Program-made: the position numbers and the translations under genes
Part shown: piece after piece, positions 1 through 11,500 of the stretch
Numbering within the stretch: position 1 is the first letter of the stretch
Layout of the letters: each line of letters begins with the position of its first letter
NCBI GenBank assembly: GCA_949358305.1
Contig: OX442315.1
Coordinates: 35,740,427-35,800,426 of the forward strand
Direction of reading: 5' to 3'
Source of the DNA: Strigamia acuminata
Taxonomy: Eukaryota; Arthropoda; Chilopoda; Geophilomorpha; Linotaeniidae
Length of the DNA stretch: 60,000 bases
The notes under the pieces: model-generated
What the model saw: only the letters and a program-made list of their open reading frames with translations
Databases searched by the model: none
Told to the model about the DNA's origin: nothing

Positions 1-220
1 GAAGCGCAGAAATTGCAGTTGCCTTGTTTCTCGTCGGATGAATGTCCGGAAAAATCATACCTGGAGTCTATTCTGGGTTTGTTCGCACCCACAGAGCGAA
101 TTGGTGTGGCGCCGGTCAAGAAATGAGTGCAAAGACCGGTTCAAGTGTGACAGAGCCGCTTATTACCGTAAACAATGCCAGGTCAACGATTGGAAGATTT
201 GTTATTCTGATTTGTTTTAA
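1..220 (+). pseudogene. Decayed 3' fragment of the HEPN/TPR/Sel1/MYND family
   Basis: The sequence matches the 3' part of the large gene repeated from 28 kb onward, but with an internal deletion. It starts in the stretch matching residues about 835-875 of copy A and jumps to the second half of the MYND finger. The frame reading through positions 38-220 ends with KCDRAAYYRKQCQ, then NDWK, then a short CYSDLF tail, like the end of the intact copies. The first zinc-binding pair is missing and the upstream frame is broken, so no working finger is possible. An AATAAA signal follows at 286-291. It shows that the family once extended to the left of the conserved gene block. Classification as a relic is seen directly; the time of decay is unknown. 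Confidence 0.85.
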
Positions 221-1147
221 TTCTGTAATCATTTAATGTTGTAACCTAATTATTTCGATTTCGTTGCACTTCTAATGGGCAATGCAATAAAGATTCACGT
301 TAGTGTTTTGCAGAATCCTTTGTGTACAGAAATTCTACAGGTTGTGATGTCTGTTAGAAAGCGGTTGGAAAGCTTACTATTTGATTGGTTAAAATACAGT
401 TCCGTAGTTAAATATCCTCCTCCTTACCTCCGCAACACGTTTATTTTCTTCAGTTGATGACGCCGCAACGAGATAAGCCCTGATTGGCTACAAAATACAA
501 TAAACAATTATTAGTCTAAAACGTTTGCCTATATTTTTTAGACATTTTTATTGTCAAAACTCGTTTTATCACATTTTATATCCCATTATGAGATACCGTA
601 GAATAATAATGGTATAAATTTCGTTGGAATCGCTCGCCACCTGACGTCAAACTGCAAAAATAATTTAACGAAAGTTTAGAGGTAAAAATAACAAACCTGT
701 TTGTTACCCGCGTTATTATTTCCTTTAGATATCCTCACTTTGTTTTTAACCAAATAATCCACTTGATTTAACCCATTTTACGACAGAGCACACATTTTCG
801 GCGCTTTTTACATTTCGACCTTTTGTCTAACAGGCGTGAAAATCTTGGCCTGGCATTTAATGCATGTCATGGTTATGTTTACCTTGTTGGTCTCGTTGTC
901 TTTTCGCTGAGAAGTGGAAGAATAAAAAGTGTTGCGAGCTTTCCACATCATTCTAATCGATCCGAGGATCGACCAATATTTTAAAGCAGCAAAAGGTACG
1001 TATGCAAAATTGAAGAAATTCGAAAACCGAATGAAAATATGGAAAATTGACTTAATTTTTAATTTTTTTGTTTTTTTTTCTCTTTTTAGATTTTCAGATT
1101 TTCAGTTTTTTTTGTTTTTATAGATATAAAATTTAAAAATTTAAAAG
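221..1147. other. Spacer and probable UBE3C promoter/5' UTR
   Basis: No gene is seen. The left part contains the AATAAA of the relic. The right part must hold the UBE3C promoter and leader. No clear TATA box is recognisable. The last 150 bases are T-rich and may be a leader intron. Confidence 0.5.
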
Positions 1148-4100
1148 ATGTACGGTTTTGAAGGGGAATTCAGAAGACGACCACAACAGTCGTTTGCAGG
1201 CGCGAATAAGAAGGTAATTTCGATGTTTTTAAAAGGAAATGAGAATTAATTTGTATAATTTCTATTGATTTTTAGGAAAAACGTGATGAATTTTTGCAGA
1301 GAAAATACGCGGAAAGAGTGAAGCGTGAAGTATATTTAACTACAAACGATGAAATGATTGATTTTTGATATTAATTTGCTTTTATGCCGAAGGAATCGCG
1401 TAAAAGAACTCACGCTGCCATTTGCATCCAGTCTTACATTCGCGGGGTATTAACGAGGCACAAACAGGTGAATTTTGTCTCGTTTTTGATGATATTTCGG
1501 TGTTTAATCTTTGCTTTATTTTCGTTTTTCATCAGTGGAAACTCGAACAAAAATTGTTCATTGAATTGCAACGAAGTGTCGGACAACAGCAAGTCGATGA
1601 AGAGATGTTAGAAAAAATGATTCGTGGTTTGCTTTTCTTTTACCAAGAAAGAGAAGACGCTGCAAGATTGGTAAAATTCGCCATCTATATTGTGTTTCCC
1701 ACTTTAAAAATGTCCGCCATTATGAAAAAATGTCCCCCACTATGGAAAATGTCCGCCATTATAAAAAAATGTCCGCCATTTTGACAGAAATACACGAATT
1801 TCGCTCTTTTTAGTACATTGATACGAAAATTCGGAAATTCGTCGTTAAAAATGAGAAATACGGAAGTTTGTGAATGATTTTGATGTAACTTTTTGATTTT
1901 CGTTTTAGTTATGGATGCAGCAAGTGCTTTTAAAACATAAGGACATCGTTGCCGATTTTATGTGCAGCAAATCTTTAATTTGGGTTTTAAGGGTGAAAAA
2001 ACTGCTTCACATTTCTATACGGTAAATTTGAATAAATTTTAAACAAACTGTAAATAAAATTTTATATATTTTTTTTAGATACTTAATTCACATTGCTAAT
2101 ACAAATGCGCCAATTGCTTTGCCGATGAGGACGATCGAAGTATTCACTAGTAACGATACATACAAGAAAAGTAGCAACCAGCAACAGATTAATATACTCC
2201 TGTCTCAAATATTTACATTTCTCATTAGAAAAGGTTGGAAAAAATTGAATTTTTATCTTTTCTAACCGAAGAACGATTAAAATTTTCATTTCAAATAGGT
2301 TTCTACACGTATTTATATCTGCTAGTCAACGAAAAGGTGCCAAAAAGCTTAGAAAAATCTCCAAATCCTCCCACAGAGTTGGCGAAAAGTTTATTTTTGC
2401 TCATGATACAACCTATAGAACTAACTTCCGTTGTACCTGATTATAATTACAGGTATAAAATCCATAAATTTAATTTTTTTCAACATTTAATTATTTTCTT
2501 TTCTAATTTCTTCGTTCGCAGAAAGACAGTTCTCAGCAGCGTTTGCGCAGAATTTTTTTGCAAACCTTACACCGAACAAATTTCAAGTTTTATTATTCCC
2601 GCACTGATCAACAAAATTTCTAATTTCCCTTTCGGGGCGCTGTTGGAGGTTTTATTGGACGTTGACACGATCTCCGAGGACCCGGCTTTGTGCGTTCCAA
2701 GCACCGCTTATCTATTCAATCTGATTTTGCAATTGGCTTCTCAACATTTGGGTATTTTTAATTTAAAAAAAAATTATTTTTTGTTTAATTTAATATTTTT
2801 TATTTTTATTATTTAAATTTATTTCAGTTAGTTTGAATGAAAAAGGTTTGCAACAATATTTGCAAGTGTTGTACTGTTTGCGTCAAAGTATTCACACGAT
2901 GGAGCCGTTTGACAGCGATTCGTCCGATTCGGAGGACGAAGAGGACTTCGGGGAGCCGAGATTGCCGGAAGTTGTCGAGTCGAACGCCAGATTACAATTT
3001 GCGATCGAAGAAATCGTCAGTATCATCAACGAGCCCTGGCACGTTCAGTTTTTGTTGTCCGTTTTGGACCACGGAGCGGGCTTGCAGCAGTTTTATAATT
3101 TGAAACTTTTGTCGTACATTTGTTATGAATTGTTGATTCATCAGAAAATGTCCATGAATGAATACAAGTATGTTTGTTTGATTTTGCAATTTTTATTTTT
3201 TATTATTGGTTTTAATTTGGTTTTTTCTTGTTGTCATTTCAGGTTATTGTATACAATGGCGTTCACACCCAAGTTCTTAAAAAGTCTTTGGCTGGCGATT
3301 GGGTGTGCCACCACAGAGTCTGTTTTTGGGTTTGTATTTATTTATTTTTGTTTCGTTTATATCGATTTTCATTCATATTTTTCCACAATTTTCTATTTAT
3401 TTTTGTAGTTTTCCAATTTTATCTTCATTTTTTCCATTTATTTTTGTATTTCTTCACAATTTTTAATTTTTTTTAATTTTTTTTATATTTTTTTACAATT
3501 TTCTATTTATTTTTGTATTTTTCCAATTTTATCTCTATTTTTCTCATTTATTTATATATTTATTAATTAATTAATGTAGATTTGGAACGCCTTGCCTACA
3601 AATGCTTGCAGGAGGTCTCTTCATGCGCCTCGAAGAAACATTGAAATTCGTGCCTTTACTCTCGCTCTTCTGCTGCCTCTTCAGCTACATGCTCCACACG
3701 TTGCACGATTCAGAACTCTACGTCAACTCTCCAGGTTCCATATCATTTAACACAAACAAAACAAATAAACCCAAAGTAAAGTAATCTCTTTCCTCACCCT
3801 AGATGGCGGCCAGTCGAGCTCCATGCCATTCACAGTCGCCGAGATCGTCATGATGAGTCTCTCTCTGCGCGACGTCTGCCTGGGACTGGTGGAACTCGAG
3901 CTCCCCGACGCACCCCGTGCGAGCGTGCCTCAGGAATATCGCCAAGCTGTGGATAGCGTGAGCAGCAGCAGCATTTCCACCACCGAATTCGTAACTGTTC
4001 AAACCAAAATGCTCTCACATTTATTCAAAGTAATTAAAATTTTAAAAAAAAATTATAAATTAAAATTAAAATAATTTTTTTTTCTATTTATTTCGTAGGT

Positions 4101-6356
4101 GGTTGTAAATTTAGTGCGCCAATTGCATACTCGTGACAGCCGTCAATCATTTTGCCCGAAAAATCACTGGATTTCGAACAGAGTGAGCATTCCCGTCGAG
4201 AAACCGTTGAACATCAACGTGAGACGCGGACGCATGTTTCGACCGTTTTTCGGCTTGCGGGCGTTCACTAGAGACCGAATGGGTGCGTGGAATCGATTTA
4301 TTGACGTTTAATTGATCGATTTGTCTAATTTAATTGTTTTTTTTGAATTTGTTAGAGGAGGGTCCGCCGTTGTCGGTCATCGAGCTGAGGAAAATTACAA
4401 TTTTGCGGGAATTGTCGTTTGTGGTGCCGTTCGAAGACCGGGTTATGGTGAATTTTTTGCTTTTTCTAATGGGAATTGTGATTTGTAATTGGTTCGATGT
4501 ATTTTTAAAGATTTTGCAACAACTCATCAACAAGGACAAGTTGGAAAACCAGGGCGAATTGTCTAATTTTCTCGCCGGGCCTCAAATACAAGTTTTAATT
4601 CGTCGCAATTACATTTACGAAGACGCTTTCGAAAAACTTTCGTCGGAAAACGGTGAAAAAAAATTATTTTTGATTATTTTATGCATTTTATGCATTTTTT
4701 TTCGCTGTAGAACCGAATTTGAAGCACAAAATGCGAGTTCATCTGGTGAATGCGGTCGGTCTGGACGAAGCGGGCATCGACGGCGGCGGAATATTTCGCG
4801 AATTTCTCAGCGAGCTTTTGAAAACGTCGTTCGATCCGAACCGCGGCTTCTTCAAACTCACGCACGACAATTTGCTTTATCCCAACCCCGATGTTCAAAT
4901 GTTGGTGGAAAACTTCACCGTTCACTATTATTTCGTCGGGCGGATGTTAGGAAAAGTAATTCATAATCGTTGAATCATTTTCCGCCATTTTGTCAATTTT
5001 GTAAACAATTTTTTGAATCATTTCAGGCGTTATACGAGAATATGTTGGTGGAATTGCCGTTAGCCAGTTTCTTTTTGACTAAATTATTAAGCAGGCATTC
5101 GGGGAAAGTCGATATTCATCACCTGGAGTCTTTAGATCCGGTTGTTTACAGGTAAAAATCGAAATGACGTAATTTTGATTTTTTTTTTTAAAAAAATCGG
5201 TTTTCGACTTTTTGCAGAAATCTCTTGTATTTGAAGTATTACGAAAGTGATGTGGCTGAACTTGGTCTGGATTTTACAGTTGCCAACAGTGTATTAGGGG
5301 AAACACGAGTACGAATTTTACAATATTTCTCGAATTATTAAGTGTTTGTGTAATTAATGATTTTTTATGTCAGAATTGAGACGCATTAAGTCAATTTTAC
5401 ACCAAGTGCTTCGTTAATTTGATGTAATTACGTCATAATTATTGTAAATAACACAAATTTGGTGCAAAATGTCTCAAATACACATAATTAACACACAATT
5501 GGTGTGGAATGTCTCAAATTACGCATAATTAACGCACAATTTGGTGTAAAATATTCATAATTACCGTTTTTATCTTCTAATTGCGTCCCCGTGAATGAGT
5601 TTGTGATTTTATTTTACAGATAGAAGAATTGAAGCCAAACGGGAATAATATCCCAGTGACTAATGCAAACCGCATTAAATACATCCATTTAATGGCCGAT
5701 TACAAGCTAAATCGACAGGTTTGTTGATCACAATTTCACGCCGAATTTTTCAATTTCTTATCGATAATTCTTCCAAGATGCGGAGCCAGTGCGACGCGTT
5801 TCGCATGGGTCTGTCGAACGTCATCAACGTGGAGTGGCTACAAATGTTCGGCGCGCGGGAGTTACAAGTTCTCATTTCCGGTGCGAGTGTCCCGGTCGAT
5901 TTGCAGGACCTCAAGAGGCACACGACATACTCGGGTACCCAAAATAAAATTCACAATTTTTTGGATAAAAACTAAACAAATTTTAATTGTTTTTCCAGGC
6001 GGATACACGCAGGACCATCCCGTGATCAAATTATTCTGGAAAATTGTGGAAAACATGGACGATCGACAACGTAAACATTTATTAAAATTCGTCACCAGTT
6101 GTTCAAGACCCCCTCTATTAGGCTTTAAGGTAAAAAAAAAATTTAAAAAAATAAAAATTATTAATTTTTTTTTTTTTGTAAATAACAGGAACTTTACCCG
6201 GCATTTTGTATCCAAAATGCCGGCGGTGTGGACCGGTTGCCAACAGCAAGCACTTGTATGAATTTGCTCAAGCTGCCCGAATTCAACGATGAAAATGTTC
6301 TCCGTTCAAAACTCTTGTACGCCATCGAGTCGTGCAGTGGATTCGAATTAAGTTGA
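1148..6356 (+). CDS. UBE3C: HECT-type ubiquitin-protein ligase E3C
   Basis: This enzyme takes ubiquitin from an E2 onto its own cysteine and extends chains on proteasome-bound substrates. Twenty-two coding exons can be traced: 1148-1213, 1276-1329, 1393-1467, 1536-1670, 1909-2021, 2079-2233, 2299-2452, 2522-2751, 2828-3167, 3243-3329, 3580-3734, 3803-4029, 4099-4282, 4356-4447, 4511-4652, 4711-4955, 5027-5151, 5218-5308, 5620-5718, 5778-5934, 5999-6129 and 6189-6356. They total 3225 bases, or 1074 residues, close to the vertebrate protein. The start [12 protein letters not shown] matches the UBE3C amino terminus, and an IQ motif ([11 protein letters not shown]) follows in exon 3. The HECT domain begins in exon 16 ([16 protein letters not shown]). 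The catalytic cysteine is in TASTCMN, 32 residues before the FELS end. UBE3B is excluded by the start and end motifs. All introns read as GT-AG. Confidence 0.96.
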
Positions 6357-6534
6357 ATGTGTAATCGACATCATTTCTTTTTTCTTTTTTTTTTTTTTTA
6401 AATTTAATTTAAATTTAATTTAATGGAAGTTCATTCGATATGCACGAATAACAGAGACATCCAACAGTAATATCTGACCATTTCTTTACCTGCAGGCAGG
6501 TTTTACTTATAAAAAAAACAATAAAAACAATAAA
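6357..6534. other. Convergent 3' ends of UBE3C and WDR83
   Basis: Only 178 bases separate the two stop codons. AATAAA signals for the plus-strand transcript lie at about 6520-6534, directly against the WDR83 stop. ATTAAA signals for the minus-strand transcript lie in the AT-rich run near 6398-6420. The two mature transcripts probably overlap at their 3' ends. Confidence 0.55.
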
Positions 6535-8049
6535 TTATTCGATAGTAATGTCTTGCGGAACTGTGTCTTTCCACACGTGGAAGCGACCTTCGGTTGCCGA
6601 TATGAGGCAAGGTAGTTCCGGATGATATGAAATGGAATGAACCGCTCGCCTTGTTTTGTGGTCGAGTTTTGCTTTGACCGAGCCCTGAAAAATGATTATT
6701 TGGTTTTGTGTCGTTTGATTTGGGTTTTTTTATGACTTTTTCGTTTTGTAAAAACCTCGACTAAATCCCAGCAATAAACAAATCCATCTTCGGAGCCGGA
6801 ACATGCTTGGGCATCGGTGTGTGAAAGGCAACTGTCGATCTTGTAATTTGAATTCTTGTGCCCTGTGTATCTAGATTTTTTTTTTTGTTTTTCGAATTTG
6901 TAAATTATCAAAAGTTAATAAACGAAATATTTCTAATAACTTACTCTGCTAACAATTCGCCCGTGTCTTTATCGAAGAGTTTTACGGTGTTGTCTAAGCA
7001 GCTGATTAATATACATTGGCCGTCGTGGGTGAGTGATACGCAAGAAATTGGTTCTGTATTGAAATGAATAAAAATGAGTATTCGTTCCGATTCCACTAGG
7101 CTTGTGAATTCCATGATTGTCATAATCAACGTTTTCCTTTATTCACAACTGTACTGGAAATTAATTTATCATACTTCCTACGAAATCGGACATCATTTCT
7201 CCGGCACGTAAATCGTAGCGCCGGATCCGACCGTCGGCTGAGCCGGACACAATTTCGTGATCTGATACTTCGATCGATGTGACGCTATCTTTAGCTTCGT
7301 CCATTATCTTAAAAATAAAAGAAATCTTTAGTTTTAAGAGCCGCCATTTTCATTTTTGAAGTTGGATTTTACTTGGATCGGTTCTGTTTTTTTACTCCTG
7401 CAATCCCACGCTCGAATACTTCCATCAATTGATCCCGAAATAACCAAATTGGAATCTTCGTTGAACCTTACACAATTTACTATACCTACAATAAATAAAA
7501 AAGTATTTAAAAAATGTTCTATTTGAAATTTGGTTGGAAATTTACTGAATGCAGTTCAGTTATGAATGATAAATTAATACAACTACACGTAACGCGTGTT
7601 CACAACTAAACTGGATTTATGAATTACTCAAATTAATCGTTTTAGCCCGGTTTTAGCTTACCAACATGTCCTCTAAATCTCTTAGCAGCAGCACCTGTAG
7701 ACACATCCCACACCATCACCGCTTTATCCATTCCACCCGAAACTATTTGACTACTATCACATGATCCTTGAGCATCTAAAACTTCGTATCCGTGACCGGT
7801 GTATGTTTTTAATTGAATTCCACGGTGCGGGTTCCATAATTTCAATGTTTTGTCGCTGCCACAAGTGATACAATAATTGCCATCGACTATTTAACAGATA
7901 AAGGCTTTGATTAATTTATAATGTAATTATTTCTAAATATTTTATCTGCTACCGTTGAACCGCACAGCGCGAACTGCTCCTTGTTTACATTCAACCGTAC
8001 GGTGAAGATGGATCGGTAAAGTCGGAATATTGGATTCGGATTCTGTCAT
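6535..8049 (-). CDS. WDR83: WD repeat-containing protein 83 (MORG1)
   Basis: This seven-bladed WD40 scaffold is known to organise ERK-pathway components and to associate with spliceosomal complexes. Coding exons on the minus strand are 8049-7953, 7886-7662, 7485-7373, 7307-7175, 7053-6945, 6870-6756 and 6684-6535. They total 942 bases, or 313 residues, against about 315 in vertebrates. Diagnostic stretches are FNVDGNYCITCGSDKTLKLW, GHGYEVLDAQGSCDSS, ISGSIDGSIRAWDCRS, LFDKDTGELLAEYTGHKN and CSGSEDGFVYCWDLVE, in the expected order. The start is the ATG at 8049, because the protein then opens with a short variable segment before the first blade. An AG acceptor just upstream and a GTAAAC donor near 8136 suggest at least one non-coding leader exon. 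Confidence 0.95.
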
Positions 8050-8546
8050 TATTAACGCTGAATTTGAGCTGCAAATTTAAAGTTAATCGATCAGTTTATA
8101 GTCGTTTCATAATATTTGTTTTAAACTGTTGTTTACCTTTTCTTTCCACTTATATTTAAAAAATGGTGGCTAGTGGGTAATGCTAAAACGTGCGTTAATT
8201 CAATCAAAATCGAAAAACCTTCTGCAAAAAAACGGATTACAATTTATTAAATTTAGAATTTAATTTTACAAACGTTTTTTTTTTTTGCTGTTAATAAATT
8301 TCAATTTTAATCTTACATCAATTTAAAAATCTACTGCTTAATGAAAAAAGTTCCGTTTTGATTTCATCGCATCTTAGTGACACCTGTAATAAATGGCGAC
8401 CAGGAACGAAAAATTTTACCTTTAAACTTATTTATTTTGTGTTATTTACCAACTTATTTCTCGACCATGTCAACCAGCGCGTTATTATCACTCTGTGGGC
8501 GAAAGTAAACCACCCGAACCGATTAAATTCGATTAAAACCAAAATA
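8050..8546. promoter_or_regulatory. Shared 5' region between divergent WDR83 and ABCB8
   Basis: Just under 500 bases separate the two start codons, so the genes probably share a bidirectional promoter. The minus-strand part holds likely WDR83 leader exons. On the plus strand an ATG at about 8392 opens a very short upstream frame that stops before the ABCB8 start. No core promoter element stands out. Confidence 0.5.
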
Positions 8547-11500
8547 ATGATTCATTTCAGGCTTTTTACAAACCTTTCGCTGAAGACCGGTTTTCGAGTA
8601 ATAAGAGATCAATTAAACCGCGTGAAACCATTTGGCAAGCTGAAATTGAGCGCAAATATTCAACAACCCTTAAATTACGGACTTTTTATTTTCACATCGT
8701 GTGGCGCTGTGATTTTAAAGAATTCGTTCGCACTATGCGAGGACAATCGCATCCAAAATCGACTAGCACATTACGAAACATTAATTACAAACGATGACCA
8801 AACGTTTGATTGGAAGAAATTTTTCCAACTAATTGCACCTGATAAATGGTTAATAATTCTGGCTGTTGCAGTTGAGTTTTTAAAAAAAATTAAATTATTG
8901 GTAAATTAATTTTATTTTTATTTTTTTGCAGTGTGCGATTATAGTTGCATTTATAAACATCCGAATTCCACTGTTAATCGGAGATCTTGCCAACATTGTG
9001 TCCGATTATTCTGGAAAACGATATTTACCCGATCGATTTATGGCTAGATTGAAGCCTGCAAGTTGTCGACTTTTGTTTTTATACTGTATTCAAGTAATTA
9101 AATTGATTTTTCTAGGTTTTAAGGTTTTTATTTGATTATTTTGTATTACAGGCTTGCTTTACGACCGTTTACATCGGCGCTTTGGCCGTAGTTGGGGAAG
9201 AAATGGCCAAGAGATTGCGAATAGAATTGTTCCGTTCGCTCGCGACGCAAGATATTGCGTTTTTTGATACGCACAAAACCGGGGAATTGATGAACAGGTG
9301 ATTAAAAATCGTAATAATCACTCTGGAAAGTTTATTTTAGAAATATTACAGACTCACGACAGATGTTCAGGATTTTAAAAGTTCTTTCAAGTCGTGTATT
9401 TCGCAAGGACTGAAAAATCTCACCCAAGTGAATTGAATTTCTATAAAATAAATATGAATAATTGTGCAACTTTTAATTTTATTTCAAGACTGCGGGATGT
9501 TTTGTGTCGCTTTACTTGATTTCTCCGAAAATGACGGCCATGATTGCGGTGGTTTTACCTACGATCATTTTTGCTGGGTCTACAATTGGCACAGTGTTGC
9601 GCGCGCAGTCGAAAAAAGCGCACGCACAAGTGAATTTTATTTTCTCATTTTTATTTGAATTCATAAAATAAACGTTTTATTTTTTTAAAGGTCGAAAAAG
9701 CAATTTCCGTCGCCGATGAAGCGATCGGTAATATTCGAACAGTTCGGGCATTTGCAATGGAGGATAAAGAAATGAGGTAAAATTGTTGAATGTTGAAATT
9801 TCGGTAAATCTTGGACGTAATAATGCACCGTTATGACTTTTTTCTTCAAAAATGGCCATTTTTAGTGGAAAAACGCATCACGTTTATTTATTTATTTATT
9901 TTTCAGTTTATATATTGCTGAACTAGAAAAGGCTGCGTATTTAAATGAAGAACTTGGAATTGGAATTGGAGTTTTTCAAGGATTATCAAATTTAGCTTTA
10001 AATGGTAGCAAACAATGTTAATTTTTTGTTTTATTTCTCACATTTTTGTCATTTCAGGTATTGTGCTCGGTGTTATATGCGTCGGTGGACTTTTAGTACA
10101 ATCGCAAGAAATCTCCCGAGGAGAGTTATTATCATTTTTAGTAGCAGCTCAAACAATTCAAAGGCAATAATCGCATTCTTTTATCATATTTAATTGCTTT
10201 AACTTAATATTTCATCATATTTCATTGATTTAATTTAATATTTCATCGTATTTCATTGATTTCATTGATTGTTTCATCGTATTTTATTGATTTAGTTCAT
10301 TATATTATGATATTGATTGATTTAATTGATTATTTTAGATCACTGGGTCAATTATCACTGCTCTTGGGTCACTTTGTGCGAGGTGCAACGGCCGGAAACA
10401 GGGTTTTCGAATACATCAAACTAGAACCACGAGTGAAATTAAAAGGGGGACTCACCATTCCCCATCACTCATTACTTAGTGACATTCAATTCAAAGATGT
10501 CACGTTTTTTTATCCGGCGAGGCCAGGTCACGTGGTGTTAAATAATTTCAGTTTGAAAATTCCACCGGGAAAAGTTGTTGCACTTTGTGGCATTTCTGGC
10601 AGCGGTAATTATAATTAATGAAATGAATTGTTATTGGATTAGAATACAAAGGCGCTTGAAATTTAAGGTAAATCGACCGTTGCGACGTTGTTGGAACGTT
10701 TTTATGATGTGGATCAAGGCATTATTACGTTGGATGGTCGGGATATTCGTACTCTGGATCCATCTTGGTTGAGAGGAAAAGTTATAGGTTTTATTAGTCA
10801 AGAGCCGGTTTTGTTTGCAACAAGTATTCTTGAAAATATTCGATATGGGAAACCAACAGCCACTGATAAAGAGGTATTGTTATGGAAAGTTTGGTGAAAT
10901 TTGGATATTTCGTCAAAAATTTCAAAATTTCATCGAAAATTTCAAAATTTCATCGAAAATTTCAAAATTTCATCAAATATTTCATCAAAAATTTCATCAA
11001 AAATTTTAAAATTTCATCAAAAATTTCATCAAAATTTTCATCAAAAATTTCATCAAAAATTTCATCAAAAATTTTAAAATTTTATCAAAAACTGCAAAAT
11101 TTTCTCAAAAATTTCAAAATTTAATAAAAAATTTCAAAATTTTATCAAAAATTTCAAAATTTCTTCAAAAATTTCAAAATTTCATCAAAAATTTCAAAAT
11201 TTCATCAAAAATTTCAAAATTTCATCAAAAATTTCAAAATTTCATCAAAAATTTCAAAATTTCATCAAAAATTACAAAATTTTATCAAAAATTACAAAAT
11301 TTCATCAAAAATTACAAAATTTCATCAAAAATTACAAAATTTCATCAAAAATTACAAAATTTCATCAAAAATTACAAAATTTCATCAAAAATTACAAAAT
11401 TTCATCAAAAATTACAAAATTTCATCAAAAATTACAAAATTTCATCAAAAATTACAAAATTTCATCAAAAAATTTCAAAATTTCATCAAAAAATTTCAAA

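Noticed and set aside
1148-6356. Gene could be UBE3B instead of UBE3C
   Set aside because: The amino terminus, the C-terminal segment with TASTCMN and FELS, and the total length fit UBE3C. UBE3B differs at these points.
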